Of a stretch of DNA of 64,000 nucleotides, positions 21,198 to 30,906 are shown in pieces. Numbering within the stretch: the stretch's first letter is position 1; each line of letters starts with the position of its first letter. The notes below the pieces were generated by a model, which made no database searches, was not told the DNA's origin, and was given only the letters and a program-made list of their open reading frames with translations. This DNA is from Vogesella sp. XCS3. Lineage in GTDB: Bacteria > Pseudomonadota > Gammaproteobacteria > Burkholderiales > Chromobacteriaceae. The translations under genes and the position numbers were made by a program. The DNA lies in assembly GCF_020616155.1 (NCBI RefSeq), contig NZ_CP085530.1, forward strand, positions 3,124,501 to 3,188,500, written 5' to 3'.

Positions 21198-21642
21198 GCG
21201 GCTTGCTACCCTTGCTTGCCGGTGGGTTCCTGGCTGGTATTTTTGCGATATGCCAGTGGAAATGTGTGGCGTATGTTTAACATATTCTACGACATTTAAA
21301 CGCACGTTTGCGGCACAATAAGCCACAGTTTCACCCAGGGGTTTCAGGGGGTGCAACTGTGGCTTTCTTGTTGTTGCAGCTAGCTTATTGCCTTGTTTTT
21401 TAATGATTTATGACGGGCGTGCTAAGCAGCGCTTTGGCGGTTTTGTGGCGGGGTTATGGGTGGCTGGGCTGCCATCTGGCTTGCGCCGTGTTTAATAAAT
21501 TGCTCGGCTTGTGTTGCGGGCTGGCTATAATGCCCCCCACAACAAAAGTAACAAGCCGATTGAGCGTGGCTGTTTTGCCTGCCCTGGGGCGGGCTAGCAC
21601 CACACTTGCCGAAACACTGCATTGGGAGAAGGAGACTCAGAC
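21198..21642. other. Gene-free stretch before the sodium symporter
   Basis: About 445 bp with no convincing gene; the only open frame (21410-21715) lacks a ribosome site and protein-like composition. It is visibly less GC-rich than the surroundings. It contains a terminator hairpin at 21320-21366 and a lone -10-like TATAAT at 21526-21531 with no well-spaced -35, so the symporter promoter may be activator-dependent. Confidence 0.6.
21320..21366 (+). terminator. Large terminator hairpin after the MBL-fold gene
   Basis: 11-bp arms AAGCCACAGTT / AACTGTGGCTT (21320-21330, 21355-21365), with inner pairing CACCC / GGGTG, followed by TCTTGTTGTTG. It is about 120 bp beyond the stop. Confidence 0.7.
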
Positions 21643-23100
21643 ATGCTTGTCTGGTTCGTCGTCATGTATCTGGCCGTTACTGTGGGTATTGGCCTGTACG
21701 CATCTACACGCGTGAAAAACGCAAAAGATTTTGCGGCCGGTGGCCGTAGCATGCCATTCCATATCGTCGCGGCCATGGTGTTTGCTACCTGGTTTGGTTC
21801 CGAGGCGGTACTGGGTATTCCGTCTACCTTTATCGAAGAAGGCTTCCACGGCATTGTGGAAGACCCGTTCGGCTCGTTTACCTGCCTGATGCTGGTGGGG
21901 GTGTTTTTTGCCCGCCCGCTGTACCGCATGAACCTGCTGACCATGGGTGACTTTTTCCGCCAGCGCTACGGTAGCACGGTAGAGGTGATCACCAGTCTGG
22001 CCATCATGATGTCCTATCTGGGCTGGATTGCCGCGCAGCTCACCGCGCTGGGCGTGGTGTTCAATGTGTTGTCTGATGGCAGCATCACCACGACAAACGG
22101 CATGCTGATCGGTGCCGGTATCGTGCTGGTGTACACGCTGTTTGGCGGTATGTGGTCGGTGGCGCTGACCGATTTCTTCCAGATGGTGGTGATCGTCGGC
22201 GGCCTCTTGTACCTGGTATGGCTGTTCAGCGGCATGGCCGGTGGCGCCGACAAGGTCATTGCCAAGGCCGCCAGTGACGGCAAGTTCACCTTTATCACCA
22301 GTACCGAGCCGCGAGACCTGGTGGCCTTTATTGGGGCGGCGGTTACCATGATGTTTGGCTCCATTCCGCAGCAGGACGTATTCCAGCGCGTGATGTCGGC
22401 CAAGAGCGAGAAGATTGCCGTGCGCGCCACCATTGTGGGTGCCGTGTTTTACCTGACCTTCTGCCTGTTGCCGGTATTCCTGATTTACGCCGCCTCGATG
22501 ATCAACCCCGAGCTGGTACAGAAATGGCTGGCGGAAGACTCGCAGATGATTCTGCCGCGCATGATTCTGGAAGAGACACCGCTGTTTGCCCAGGTGATGT
22601 TCTTTGGCGCACTGTTGTCGGCCATCATGTCTACCGCCTCCGGCACCTTGCTGGCGCCGTCGGTCATTTTCGTGGAAAACATCTTCAAGCACTTCAAGCC
22701 GAAGATGAGCGACCGCGAATTCCTGCTGGCTACCCGCTCGGCGATTCTGGTATGCGCGGTAGGTACCACGCTGTTTGCGCTGTATTCCGATGCGTCCATT
22801 TACGAGATGGTGGGTAATGCTTACAAGGTCACCCTGGTAGCGGCGTTTGTGCCGCTGACCGCCGGCCTGTTCTGGAAGCGTGCCACCACCCAGGGGGCCA
22901 TGCTGGCGATTGCATTGGGTGTCGGCACCTGGATTCCACTGGAGCTGATGGCGACGGATGCCGACTTCTGGCCGCCACAGCTGGCCGGTTTGCTGATGAG
23001 CGTGCTGGGGATGATCCTGGGCTCCTTGCTGCCGCAGCTGGTGGCACCGCAGCAGCCTAGCCGCGACCACGGTGCCCAGCCGCAAACGCAGGCGGGCTAA
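21643..23100 (+). CDS. Sodium:solute symporter (SSS family)
   Basis: 485-aa inner-membrane secondary transporter of the SSS family with about 13 hydrophobic segments. Family hallmarks include the N-terminal DFAAGGRSMPFHIVAAMVFATWFGSEAVLGIPS, GDFFRQRYG, YTLFGGMWSVALTDFFQMVVIVGG and the FFGALLSAIMSTASGTLLAPS segment bearing sodium-site Ser/Thr. It resembles uncharacterised proline/pantothenate-like members, and the substrate is unknown. Start chosen at 21643 (MLVWFVVMY) behind GGAGAAGGAGA; an upstream TTG would place the ribosome site inside the coding region. It is a single-gene unit closed by the terminator at 23164. Confidence 0.9.
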   Translation: MLVWFVVMYLAVTVGIGLYASTRVKNAKDFAAGGRSMPFHIVAAMVFATWFGSEAVLGIPSTFIEEGFHGIVEDPFGSFTCLMLVGVFFARPLYRMNLLTMGDFFRQRYGSTVEVITSLAIMMSYLGWIAAQLTALGVVFNVLSDGSITTTNGMLIGAGIVLVYTLFGGMWSVALTDFFQMVVIVGGLLYLVWLFSGMAGGADKVIAKAASDGKFTFITSTEPRDLVAFIGAAVTMMFGSIPQQDVFQRVMSAKSEKIAVRATIVGAVFYLTFCLLPVFLIYAASMINPELVQKWLAEDSQMILPRMILEETPLFAQVMFFGALLSAIMSTASGTLLAPSVIFVENIFKHFKPKMSDREFLLATRSAILVCAVGTTLFALYSDASIYEMVGNAYKVTLVAAFVPLTAGLFWKRATTQGAMLAIALGVGTWIPLELMATDADFWPPQLAGLLMSVLGMILGSLLPQLVAPQQPSRDHGAQPQTQAG

Positions 23101-23163
23101 AGTGCTCTGCCAGCCGCACAGCAGGGGACCGTGCTTTGGGCTGTGCGGCCTGGCCATTGTCTT

Positions 23164-23190
23164 ACCGGGGCGTTTGCCCCGGTTTTTTTA
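23164..23190 (+). terminator. Terminator after the symporter
   Basis: ACCGGGGC / GCCCCGGT arms (23164-23171, 23176-23183), GTTT loop, then a T-run. Confidence 0.92.
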
Positions 23191-23253
23191 TGGGAACAGT
23201 TTGTTGCGCGGTGGCCGCTTGCCCGCTGTTCAAGCGCATGGCATGGTGAGCGA

Positions 23254-24150
23254 ATGAAAACGACCCCTATGCGCCTTGCCTATCTGCTGCTGACCCTGAC
23301 TGCGCTGTTCTGGTCGGGTAATTTCGTGCTGGCGCGTGCCATGCACGCCAGCGTTGCCCCGATGACGCTTTCCTTCGCCCGCTGGGCCATCGCCCTGTGC
23401 CTGCTATTGCCTTTTGGCTGGCGGCCAGCCTGGCAGCAGCGTGCGCTTTGGCTGCCGCACTGGCGGCGCTTGCTGCTGCTGGCGCTATTGGGCGTCACCG
23501 GCTTCAATTCGCTGGCTTACTGGGGCCTGCAGTACACCGCCGCCACCAACGCGGTGCTGCTGAATTCTTTTATTCCCATCCTGATCGTGCTGTTCGGCGC
23601 GCTGTTTTTTGGTATGAAGATCGGCCTGCGCCAGGCGCTGGCGGTGGGCATTTCCTTTATCGGCGTGCTGTTTATCGTGGCGCACGGCGACTGGCACAGG
23701 TTGGCCGCATTGGATATCAACCGTGGCGACGCAGTGGTGTTTCTAGCCATGGTGGCGTGGGCGCTGTACACGCTGCTGCTCAAACCCTTGCCACCGCAGC
23801 TAGACCGCATCGGCCTGCTCACCGTACTGGTCGCCATCGGCCTGCTGGGTATTGCGCCGCTGTTTGCTGCCGAGCTGGCTAGTGGCCGGCATACGCCGCT
23901 TACTGGCGGCACGCTGGCAACCTTTGCCTACGTGGGCACCTTGCCGTCGGTGGCGGCCTACTATTTTTACAATCTGGGCGTAGCCCGTGTAGGCGCCGCA
24001 CGCGCCGGCATGTTCATCCACCTGATGCCGGGCTTCGGGGCCGTGCTGTCCATGCTGTTTCTGGGCGAGGCGCTGCAGTGGTACCACCTGGCCGGTATCG
24101 GGTTGATCTTGTCGGGCGTGGTGCTGGCGACGCGGGCGGGTAAGAGTTGA
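23254..24150 (+). CDS. EamA/DMT-family transporter
   Basis: 298-aa ten-helix drug/metabolite transporter built of two EamA repeats (about 12-145 and 158-293). The first repeat has the typical FWSGNFVLARAM and TNAVLLNSFIPILIVLFGALFFGMKIGLRQALAVGISFIGV; the second ends HLMPGFGAVLSMLFLGEALQWYHLAGIGLILSGVVL. Substrate unknown; relatives export amino acids or metabolites. It starts at ATG 23254; a downstream ATG at 23269 is also possible. It ends 15 bp before hisC and is probably co-transcribed with it. One dispersed-repeat copy at 23700. Confidence 0.88.
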   Translation: MKTTPMRLAYLLLTLTALFWSGNFVLARAMHASVAPMTLSFARWAIALCLLLPFGWRPAWQQRALWLPHWRRLLLLALLGVTGFNSLAYWGLQYTAATNAVLLNSFIPILIVLFGALFFGMKIGLRQALAVGISFIGVLFIVAHGDWHRLAALDINRGDAVVFLAMVAWALYTLLLKPLPPQLDRIGLLTVLVAIGLLGIAPLFAAELASGRHTPLTGGTLATFAYVGTLPSVAAYYFYNLGVARVGAARAGMFIHLMPGFGAVLSMLFLGEALQWYHLAGIGLILSGVVLATRAGKS

Positions 24151-24165
24151 GGGCAAAGGGAGAGC

Positions 24166-25242
24166 ATGAGCCGTTTCTGGAGCGACACCGTCAAAGCCCT
24201 GCAGCCGTATGTGCCGGGCGAACAGCCGCGCATCAGCGGGCTGATCAAGCTGAATACCAACGAAAACCCGTACCCGCCATCGCCTGCCGTGCATGCGGCC
24301 ATCGCGGCGGCCAACGATGCGGCGTTGCGGCTGTACCCTGATCCCCAAGCCAGTGCGCTGCGCGAGGGTATCGCCCGCTACTACGGCCTGGCTTCAGAAC
24401 AGGTGTTTGTCGGCAACGGGTCGGATGAGGTGCTGGGGCTGGCGTTTGTTGCCTTGCTGAAGCACGAAGAGCCGCTGCTGTTTCCGGATGTCAGCTATAG
24501 TTTTTACTCGGTGTACTGCGGCTTGTATGGCATTGCCTACCGCAGCGTGGCGCTGACGGCAGATTTTCGCATTGCGGTCGACGACTACCGGCAGCCTTGC
24601 GGCGCCATCATTTTCCCCAACCCCAATGCGCCCACTGGCTGCCTGTTGTCGCTGGCCGAGATCGAAGCCTTGTTGCAGGCACAGCCAGATGTGCCGGTGG
24701 TGATCGACGAGGCGTATATCGATTTTGGCGGCGACAGCGCGGTGGCGCTGATTGAGTGCTACCCCAACCTGCTGGTGGTACAGACGCTGTCCAAGTCGCG
24801 TAGCCTGGCCGGTCTGAGGGTAGGGCTGGCGCTGGGGCACCCGCAGCTGATCGAGGCGCTAGAGCGGGTGAAAAACAGTTTCAATTCCTACGTGCTGGAC
24901 CGCCCGGCGCAAGCCGGAGCGCTGGCTGCTTTTGAGGACGACGCTTACTTTCGCCAGTGCCGAGACGCTGTCATCAACAGCCGCGAACGCCTGAGTGCCG
25001 GTTTGCGGGAGCGCGGGTTTACGGTACTGCCGTCTGCGGCCAACTTCGTGCTGGTGACGCACCCGCAGTACGATGCCGTCTGGCTGGCGGCGAGGCTGCG
25101 CGAGCGCGCCATTGTCGTGCGCCACCTGGCCCAGCCCCGCATCGCGCAATACCTGCGCATCAGCATTGGCACCGACGCCGAATGCGATGCCTTGCTGCAG
25201 ACACTGGATGCCATTCTGAATCTCCTCGGAGCAAACACATGA
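24166..25242 (+). CDS. hisC: Histidinol-phosphate aminotransferase
   Basis: 358-aa PLP-dependent fold-type I aminotransferase making histidinol phosphate. Visible family features: [12 protein letters not shown] near the N-terminus, [33 protein letters not shown] (Asp binding the pyridine nitrogen), and the Schiff-base lysine in [14 protein letters not shown]. It is separate from any other his gene in the window, as for extra HisC copies, so it may serve a related aromatic or histidine branch. It overlaps the next gene by ATGA and carries one dispersed-repeat copy at 25035. Confidence 0.93.
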   Translation: MSRFWSDTVKALQPYVPGEQPRISGLIKLNTNENPYPPSPAVHAAIAAANDAALRLYPDPQASALREGIARYYGLASEQVFVGNGSDEVLGLAFVALLKHEEPLLFPDVSYSFYSVYCGLYGIAYRSVALTADFRIAVDDYRQPCGAIIFPNPNAPTGCLLSLAEIEALLQAQPDVPVVIDEAYIDFGGDSAVALIECYPNLLVVQTLSKSRSLAGLRVGLALGHPQLIEALERVKNSFNSYVLDRPAQAGALAAFEDDAYFRQCRDAVINSRERLSAGLRERGFTVLPSAANFVLVTHPQYDAVWLAARLRERAIVVRHLAQPRIAQYLRISIGTDAECDALLQTLDAILNLLGANT

Positions 25243-25640
25243 GCGAACAAGACAAACAGGCCGGGCTGGCGCGGCGCACCCAGGTGATGGGCGAGGCGTT
25301 TGCCACGCGGGCGATGGGCGGTCTGGACGGCTTCAGCCGCCCGCTGCAGGACTGGCTGAACGAGCACGCCTGGGGCAGCACCTGGCAGCGCGACGGTATC
25401 GACCTGAAAACCCGCAGCCTGCTGACCTGCGCCATGTTGGCCGCGCTGGGCCGTAGCCAGGAGCTGAAAGGCCATATCCGCGGCGCCATCAACAACGGTG
25501 CCAGCCTGGTGGAGATCCGCGAAACCCTGCTGCATTGCGCGGTGTACGCCGGGGCACCGGCTGCCGTCGAAGCGTTCCGCGCCGCGCGCGAGGTGCTGGC
25601 CGAGCTGGGTTTGTCTCTGCCGGACGACGCGCAGCCCTGA
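25239..25640 (+). CDS. Carboxymuconolactone decarboxylase-like protein (PcaC/CMD family)
   Basis: 133-aa small all-helical protein of the CMD superfamily. The family core is clear: [67 protein letters not shown]. It has the PcaC-type His (LLHCAVYAG) and lacks the CxxC pair of AhpD, so it is not a peroxidase partner by that mechanism. The start codon overlaps the hisC stop (ATGA at 25239), implying coupling. No other beta-ketoadipate genes are nearby, so the substrate is unknown. Confidence 0.85.
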   Translation: MSEQDKQAGLARRTQVMGEAFATRAMGGLDGFSRPLQDWLNEHAWGSTWQRDGIDLKTRSLLTCAMLAALGRSQELKGHIRGAINNGASLVEIRETLLHCAVYAGAPAAVEAFRAAREVLAELGLSLPDDAQP

Positions 25641-25746
25641 TTGCGGTGCTTTGCGGCCAACCCTGCTGCCAGCGGGGTTGAATTTTCGCCGCCATGCCTC
25701 ACACTCAGCGCATTACCCACTGTTGTTACCCAAAGGAACCCACGCA

Positions 25747-26244
25747 ATGGCAACCGTTACCCTCAAAGGCAACCCTGTAGACGTGGCTGGCACCCTGCCG
25801 GCTGTTGGCACCGCTGCCCCGGCCTTCACCCTGACTGCAGGCGACCTGTCCGACGTGGGCCTGGCCGCTTTTGCCGGCAAGAAAAAGATCCTGAACATTT
25901 TCCCGTCGGTGGATACCCCGACCTGCGCTACCTCGGTACGCAAGTTCAACGAAAAAGCCGCCGCCCGTGACGGCGTGGCTGTACTGTGCATTTCCGCCGA
26001 CCTGCCGTTTGCGCAGAAACGCTTCTGCGGCGCCGAAGGCATCGAAGGCGTGGCCAACCTGTCCACCTTCCGCAACCCGGGCTTTGCCGAAGCCTACGGC
26101 GTGAAGCTGGCCTCTGGCCCGCTGGCCGGCCTGACCGCCCGCGCGGTGGTGGTACTGGATGAAAACGACCAGGTGCTGCACAGCGAGCTGGTGGCCGAGA
26201 TTGCCGACGAGCCAAACTACGACGCCGCACTGGCTGTGCTGTAA
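25747..26244 (+). CDS. tpx: Thiol peroxidase
   Basis: 165-aa atypical 2-Cys peroxiredoxin reducing hydrogen peroxide and alkyl peroxides, with thioredoxin as electron donor. Peroxidatic Cys60 is in [16 protein letters not shown] and resolving Cys94 in [10 protein letters not shown], the positions expected for Tpx. The C-terminal [31 protein letters not shown] is typical. AAAGGAA precedes the ATG by about 8 nt. It stands alone between a dispersed-repeat copy (25652) and a strong terminator. Confidence 0.96.
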   Translation: MATVTLKGNPVDVAGTLPAVGTAAPAFTLTAGDLSDVGLAAFAGKKKILNIFPSVDTPTCATSVRKFNEKAAARDGVAVLCISADLPFAQKRFCGAEGIEGVANLSTFRNPGFAEAYGVKLASGPLAGLTARAVVVLDENDQVLHSELVAEIADEPNYDAALAVL

Positions 26245-26268
26245 GACAGCCAGGTCGGGAATGAGAAA

Positions 26269-26300
26269 AACCGGTCAGCTTGCGCTGGCCGGTTTTTTAT
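26269..26300 (+). terminator. Terminator between tpx and the chemoreceptor gene
   Basis: 11-bp arms AACCGGTCAGC / GCTGGCCGGTT (26269-26279, 26284-26294; one G-T pair), TTGC loop, T-run on the plus strand and an A-run on the other side, so it can serve both convergent genes. Confidence 0.9.
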
Positions 26301-26323
26301 TGCGTTGAGCTTGTGTCGGGGCG

Positions 26324-27976
26324 CTAGGCCGCAGCTGGCACTATCCCGCCAGCGCCGGGTAGCACCGTGGGCGGGGTGCGGCCAACCTTGGTTTGCGGCT
26401 GGGTGCGAAACCACGCCAGATCCTGGTTCAGCTGCTGCGAGGCGTCGGTCAGACGGCCCATGGCCGGAGCCAGGGTTTGCATCTGGCCAAAGATGCCGGC
26501 GGCCAGTGTGGCCACTTCGTCGCCCTGGCTCACGATATTGTCGCTGGCGGTGTGTTGCGCCTGGCGGGCTTCTTCGATGTCGCGCATGGCCTGGCGGAAG
26601 GCGGTCATGGCCTGGTCGGCTTGCAGCAGTGCGCTGTTTAGCGTTTCTTGCGCGCCTATGCTTTGCTCGCCGGCCTGGTGGGCTTCATCCATGGTGGCCG
26701 CCAGCGCCTGGCTGGCCGACTCTACCCGCAGCAGGGTGTCGAAGATGCGTGCTGTGGCGCTTTCGGTGCGCTCGGACAGCTTGCGTACTTCGTCGGCCAC
26801 CACGGCAAAGCCGCGCCCCTGTTCGCCGGCGCGCGCGGCTTCGATGGCGGCATTCAGCGCCAGCAGATTGGTTTGCTCGGCTACATCACGAATCAGGGTG
26901 CTGATCTGGGCTATGTCGCGGATGGCGGTTTTCAGCTGCTCGGCATCGTGTACGCCGCCTTGCAGGCGTACCGACAGCTTGTGCAGCGTGTCGGCCGTGC
27001 TGGTGGCCAGGCTGCGGGCGTGGCCGGTGCGTTCGCTGCCATTATCGGCGTGGCCCACGGCCTGCTCCAGCGCCTGGCTGATGCGCTGGTTGCCACGGGC
27101 AATCTGGCCGGCGGCGGCGCGGGTGTTCTCTGCCTTGTCGGCTTGTTGCTGGGTGACGGTAATGACCTGGCCGGTCAGCGCCAGGATGCCGCGTGCTTCG
27201 TGCTCGCTCTGCGCGGCGGTGCTGCGCACGGTGGCCAGCAGGGTGGTGAGTTTGTCCAGGAAGCGGTTGATATGGCGTGCCGCTTGCGACAGCTCATCGG
27301 CACCGCTCACCGGCAGGCGCGCGGTCAGGTCGCCTTCACCTAGCTGGTCGGCTGCGTGCTGCATGGCGGCGATCTGCTGTTTTAGCCGGCGTGCCAGCAT
27401 GACTTGCGAGAGCACTACAATCACGCTAGCCAGGCCCAGCGGCCCCAATACCAGCAGCACCAGCCGGCCCAGCGCGCCCTGCATGGCGGTTTCGGCCTGG
27501 GCGAGCAGCTGGCGTTCGGACACCAGGCGCTGGTCGATCAGCCCCACCAGCGGCTGCAAGCTCATCTGGTAGGCTTGCTCGGGAATGGATAGCGCGTCTT
27601 CCGGCGAGGTCTCGGCAATCTTGATCGCCGACTGCAGGTTCTGGTGGTAGGCCTGCCAGTGCTGGCTGGCCTGTTTGCTGAAGCTGTCGCGCTCGGTGGC
27701 GGGCAAGGCGGCCACGATAGCGGCAATCAGTTGGCGGCTACTGCCGTTGACGGCGGCCAGCCGGCTGGCGGTATCGGGTAGCAGCGGGTCGGCGCGTGCT
27801 AGCGACAGCACTTCGGCCTTCAGCGTTTGCAGGTTGGCCGATAGCTGCTGACGGCTACGGTATTGTTCAAAGTCACTACGTAGCGACCACAGCTGCTGGC
27901 TGCTCAGCAACATCACTGCCAGCAGGCAGGCGAGCGTAAGAATTACCGTGAGCCACAAGCGTTTGACCAGCGTCAT
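26324..27976 (-). CDS. Methyl-accepting chemotaxis protein
   Basis: 550-aa chemoreceptor. TM1 at about residues 6-26, a periplasmic helical domain about 27-175 (four-helix-bundle-like, [37 protein letters not shown]...), TM2 about 176-200 ([24 protein letters not shown]), HAMP about 201-255, then the cytoplasmic signalling coiled coil with the conserved tip [44 protein letters not shown]. Start taken at 27976 (MTLVKRLW) after GGAT; the open frame extends 16 codons upstream. The ligand is unknown. One dispersed-repeat copy lies about 50 bp before the stop (26377). No CheW-binding pentapeptide tail is seen. Confidence 0.93.
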   Translation of the reverse strand: MTLVKRLWLTVILTLACLLAVMLLSSQQLWSLRSDFEQYRSRQQLSANLQTLKAEVLSLARADPLLPDTASRLAAVNGSSRQLIAAIVAALPATERDSFSKQASQHWQAYHQNLQSAIKIAETSPEDALSIPEQAYQMSLQPLVGLIDQRLVSERQLLAQAETAMQGALGRLVLLVLGPLGLASVIVVLSQVMLARRLKQQIAAMQHAADQLGEGDLTARLPVSGADELSQAARHINRFLDKLTTLLATVRSTAAQSEHEARGILALTGQVITVTQQQADKAENTRAAAGQIARGNQRISQALEQAVGHADNGSERTGHARSLATSTADTLHKLSVRLQGGVHDAEQLKTAIRDIAQISTLIRDVAEQTNLLALNAAIEAARAGEQGRGFAVVADEVRKLSERTESATARIFDTLLRVESASQALAATMDEAHQAGEQSIGAQETLNSALLQADQAMTAFRQAMRDIEEARQAQHTASDNIVSQGDEVATLAAGIFGQMQTLAPAMGRLTDASQQLNQDLAWFRTQPQTKVGRTPPTVLPGAGGIVPAAA

Positions 27977-28097
27977 TTTAAATCCATCCTTATTAAAGCT
28001 GAGCGCAGTGTAGGCGGCCAACATTACTGGCAGATGACACTTAACCTAGATGACGCAGGCTTGTAACCCTGGCTGGATCTACCCGGTAGGCAAGACA

Positions 28098-28131
28098 AAG
28101 CGGCACCCGCTTTTCAGCCTAGGTGCCGCTT
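28098..28131 (-). terminator. Hairpin after the gamma-carbonic-anhydrase-like gene
   Basis: 10-bp arms AAGCGGCACC / GGTGCCGCTT (28098-28107, 28122-28131) with a 14-nt loop, 24 bp past the stop of the minus-strand gene. The trailing sequence is only moderately T-rich (TGTCTTG). Confidence 0.6.
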
Positions 28132-28154
28132 GTTAAGGTGCGGTGAAAGATGGG

Positions 28155-28712
28155 TTACAGCGCGGCGTCGGCCGCGGCGCTGGCTTTGTGCTTGTCCATG
28201 ATCTTCACGTAGTGTTCAGCCGAGTACTTGAAGTAGGCCAGTTCGCCTGCGGTGAGCGGGCGCACCTGTTTCACCGGGTTGCCCAGGTACAGGTAGCCGC
28301 TTTCCAGCCGTTTGTTCGGCGGTACCAGGCTGCCGGCGCCGATCAGTACGCGGTCTTCGATAACCGCGCGGTCCAGGATGATGCTGCCGATGCCAATCAG
28401 CACTTCGTCGCCGATGGTGCAGCCGTGCAGGGTGACGTGGTGGCCGATGGTGACGTGGCGGCCGATGATCAGCGGCGCGCCTTCCGGGTCACTTTCCTTG
28501 CGATGGCTGACGTGCAGCATGGCAAAATCCTGCACATTGCTGCCTTCGCCTATGCTGATGCGGTTAACGTCGCCGCGTACCACGGCGCAGGGCCACACCG
28601 ACACGTTGGCCGCCAGCGATACCTCGCCGATGACCACGGCGGCGTCGTCGATATAACAGCTGGGGTCGATGTGCGGGCGGTGCCCGTCGTAGGAACGGAT
28701 ATTGCGATTCAC
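28155..28712 (-). CDS. Gamma-carbonic-anhydrase-like hexapeptide protein (YrdA type)
   Basis: 185-aa left-handed beta-helix protein. Repeated hexapeptides run from about residue 25 to 140 (VIGEVSLAANVSVWPCAVVRGDVNRISIGEGSNVQDFAMLHV). Three zinc-ligand-like His are present: MLHVSH and IGHHVTLH. Members form trimers; YrdA-type proteins often lack measurable carbonic anhydrase activity, so catalysis is uncertain. I take the GTG at 28712 (NRNIRSYDGHRPHID) as start because AAGGACA precedes it; an ATG 19 codons upstream lacks a site. It is divergent from prlC. Confidence 0.88.
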   Translation of the reverse strand: MNRNIRSYDGHRPHIDPSCYIDDAAVVIGEVSLAANVSVWPCAVVRGDVNRISIGEGSNVQDFAMLHVSHRKESDPEGAPLIIGRHVTIGHHVTLHGCTIGDEVLIGIGSIILDRAVIEDRVLIGAGSLVPPNKRLESGYLYLGNPVKQVRPLTAGELAYFKYSAEHYVKIMDKHKASAAADAAL

Positions 28713-28781
28713 GGAATTGTCCTTATCTTCAGTCTGTCTATGCGCGGGTGATGCTGCGCCACTTTCCACAGGATGCCAAAC

Positions 28782-30824
28782 ATGACCACCAATCCGCTAC
28801 TGGACTTTAGCGATCTGCCGCGCTTTGCCGCGATCAAACCCGAACACGTTACCCCGGCGCTGGACGTGCTGCTGGCCGAAGCGCGCGCTGCGGTAGAGCA
28901 GGTGATCGCCGCCGGCGGCGACGACTGGGACAGTGTATCCGAGCCGCTGTCCGACGCTACCGAGCGCCTGGGCCGCGCCTGGGGCGTGGTGGGCCACCTC
29001 AATAGCGTGATGGGCAACACCGAGGGCCTGCGCGAGGTGTACAACGCCGAAATCCCGCGCATTTCCGCCTTCTTTACCGAGCTGGGGCAAAACCTCGACC
29101 TGTACGCGCGCTTCAAGGCGGTGGCGGCCAACCCGGCCTTTGCCGACGCCAGCGCCGCGCGCAAGAAAATCATCGATAACGACCTGCGCGATTTCCGCTT
29201 GTCCGGTGCCGAGCTGCCGGACGCGCAAAAAGCGCGCTTTGCCGATATCTCCAGCCGCCTGGCCGAGCTGTCCAGCCAGTTCTCGCAAAACGTGATGGAC
29301 GCCACCGACAGCTTCAGCCTGTACATCGATGATGCGGCCGAGCTGGCCGGCATCCCGGAAGACACGCTGGCGTTGTACGCTGCCATGGCGGAAGCCGACG
29401 GCCAGCCGGGCAAGTACAAGCTGGGTCTGCAGTTCCCGCTGCTGTTCCCGGTGCTGCAATACGCCGACAACCGCGCGCTGCGCCAGCAGCTGTACGAAGC
29501 CAACGCCAAGCGCGCCAGCGAGTTCGGCCCAGCCGAACAGGACAATACCGCGCTGATCCGCGAGCGCCTGGTGCTGGCCGCCGAAGAGGCGCAGCTGCTG
29601 GGCTTTGCCAACTACGCCGAGCTGTCGCTGTACACCAAAATGGCCGAAAGCCCGCAGCAGGTGATCGACTTCCTGCGCGACCTGGCCGCCCGTGCCAAGC
29701 CCTACGCGCAGCAGGATCGCGCCGAGCTGGAAGCCTTCGCCCGTGCCGAGCTGGGCCTGGACACGCTGGAAGCGTGGGACATCAGCTACGCCGCCGAAAA
29801 ACTGCGCGTGGCGCGCTACGCGTTCTCCGAGCACGAAGTGAAACAGTACTTCCCCGAACACAAGGTGCTGGCCGGCCTGTTCAGCGTGGTACACAAGCTG
29901 TACGGCATCAGCGTAGAAGCCCGTGACGTCGAAACCTGGCACCCGGACGTGCGCTACTACCAGATCCACAAGGACGGCGCGCTGCTGGGCGGCTTCTACC
30001 TCGACCTGTACGCCCGTGACGGCAAGCGCCCCGGCGCCTGGATGGACGACGTACGTGGCCGCCGCGTGAAAGGCGGCCAGGTGCAGACGCCTGTGGCCTA
30101 CTTGGTGTGCAACTTCACCCGCCCGGTGGGCGACAAGCCGGCCACCTTCAGCCACGACGAAGTGACCACGCTGTTCCACGAGTTCGGCCACGGCCTGCAC
30201 CATCTGCTGACGCGCGTGGACGAGCTGGGCGTGTCCGGCATCAGCGGCGTGGAGTGGGACGCGGTGGAGCTACCCAGCCAGTTCATGGAAAACTTCTGCT
30301 GGGAATGGGGCGTGCTGCAAGGCATGAGCGCCCACGTGGACAGCGGCGAGCCGCTGCCGCGCGCGCTGTACGACAAGATGCTGGCCGCCAAGAACTTCCA
30401 GAGCGGCATGCAGACCGTGCGCCAGCTGGAGTTCTCGCTGTTCGACATGCAGCTGTACACCGCGGCCAACCCTGACAGTGTGGACTGGCAGGCCTTGCTG
30501 GAGCAGGTGCGCGACGAGGTGGCTGTGAACCGCCCGCCGGCGTACAACCGCTTCCCCAACAGCTTCAGCCACATCTTTGCCGGCGGCTATGCCGCAGGGT
30601 ATTACAGCTACAAGTGGGCAGAAGTGCTGTCGGCCGATGCATATGCAGCCTTCGAAGAAGCCGGCGGCGCCAACCCGGCAGTGGGCTACAAGTTCTGGGA
30701 CGAGATCCTGGCCGTGGGCGGTAGCCGCCCGGCGCTGGAATCGTTCCGCGCCTTCCGCGGCCGCGACCCGCAGATCGACGCGCTGCTGCGCCACAGCGGC
30801 ATGAGCGAGCCAGCTACGGTCTGA
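28782..30824 (+). CDS. prlC: Oligopeptidase A (M3 metallopeptidase)
   Basis: About 680-aa cytosolic zinc endopeptidase that degrades short peptides, including cleaved signal peptides. The catalytic HEFGH is at about residue 466 (TLFHEFGHGLHHLLTRVDELGVSGISGVEWDAVELPSQFMENFCWEW), with Glu further on (SQFMEN) as third ligand. The C-terminal NRFPNSFSHIFAGGYAAGYYSYKWAEVLSADAYAAFEE is the M3 substrate-binding signature with Tyr/His. ATG at 28782 (MTTNPLLDF) is better placed relative to AGGA than the ATG at 28773. It is followed by an inverted pair of dispersed repeats and a second palindrome. Confidence 0.95.
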   Translation: MTTNPLLDFSDLPRFAAIKPEHVTPALDVLLAEARAAVEQVIAAGGDDWDSVSEPLSDATERLGRAWGVVGHLNSVMGNTEGLREVYNAEIPRISAFFTELGQNLDLYARFKAVAANPAFADASAARKKIIDNDLRDFRLSGAELPDAQKARFADISSRLAELSSQFSQNVMDATDSFSLYIDDAAELAGIPEDTLALYAAMAEADGQPGKYKLGLQFPLLFPVLQYADNRALRQQLYEANAKRASEFGPAEQDNTALIRERLVLAAEEAQLLGFANYAELSLYTKMAESPQQVIDFLRDLAARAKPYAQQDRAELEAFARAELGLDTLEAWDISYAAEKLRVARYAFSEHEVKQYFPEHKVLAGLFSVVHKLYGISVEARDVETWHPDVRYYQIHKDGALLGGFYLDLYARDGKRPGAWMDDVRGRRVKGGQVQTPVAYLVCNFTRPVGDKPATFSHDEVTTLFHEFGHGLHHLLTRVDELGVSGISGVEWDAVELPSQFMENFCWEWGVLQGMSAHVDSGEPLPRALYDKMLAAKNFQSGMQTVRQLEFSLFDMQLYTAANPDSVDWQALLEQVRDEVAVNRPPAYNRFPNSFSHIFAGGYAAGYYSYKWAEVLSADAYAAFEEAGGANPAVGYKFWDEILAVGGSRPALESFRAFRGRDPQIDALLRHSGMSEPATV

Positions 30825-30840
30825 CACGCTATCTTTGCCG

Positions 30841-30872
30841 TTGCGGCCAACCTTGAGCAAGGTTGGCCGCAA
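30841..30872 (+). repeat. Inverted pair of the dispersed repeat after prlC
   Basis: Two exact GTTGGCCGCA copies face each other (30842-30851 minus, 30862-30871 plus) inside a perfect 15-bp inverted repeat with a 2-base centre (30841-30855 and 30858-30872), 16 bp after the prlC stop. The pair can form a strong RNA hairpin, as DNA uptake sequence pairs do after Neisseria genes. It lacks a T-run of its own. Confidence 0.85.
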
Positions 30873-30874
30873 GA

Positions 30875-30906
30875 CACAAGGGCAAGCCCATGGGCTTGCC
30901 CTTGTG
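30875..30906 (+). terminator. 32-bp perfect palindrome downstream of prlC
   Basis: A fully self-complementary stretch (arms 30875-30889 and 30892-30906 around AT), two bases after the repeat pair. It probably acts as part of the prlC terminator; no T-run follows, so it could also be a protein-binding palindrome. Confidence 0.55.

Noticed and set aside
21526..21531. TATAAT as the symporter promoter
   Set aside because: No -35 at 16-18 bp; the nearest TTG-type hexamers are 11 and 20 bp away.
21637..23157. 506-codon minus-strand open frame over the sodium symporter
   Set aside because: Opposite a membrane protein with intact family motifs; His/Gln-rich and without recognisable domain.
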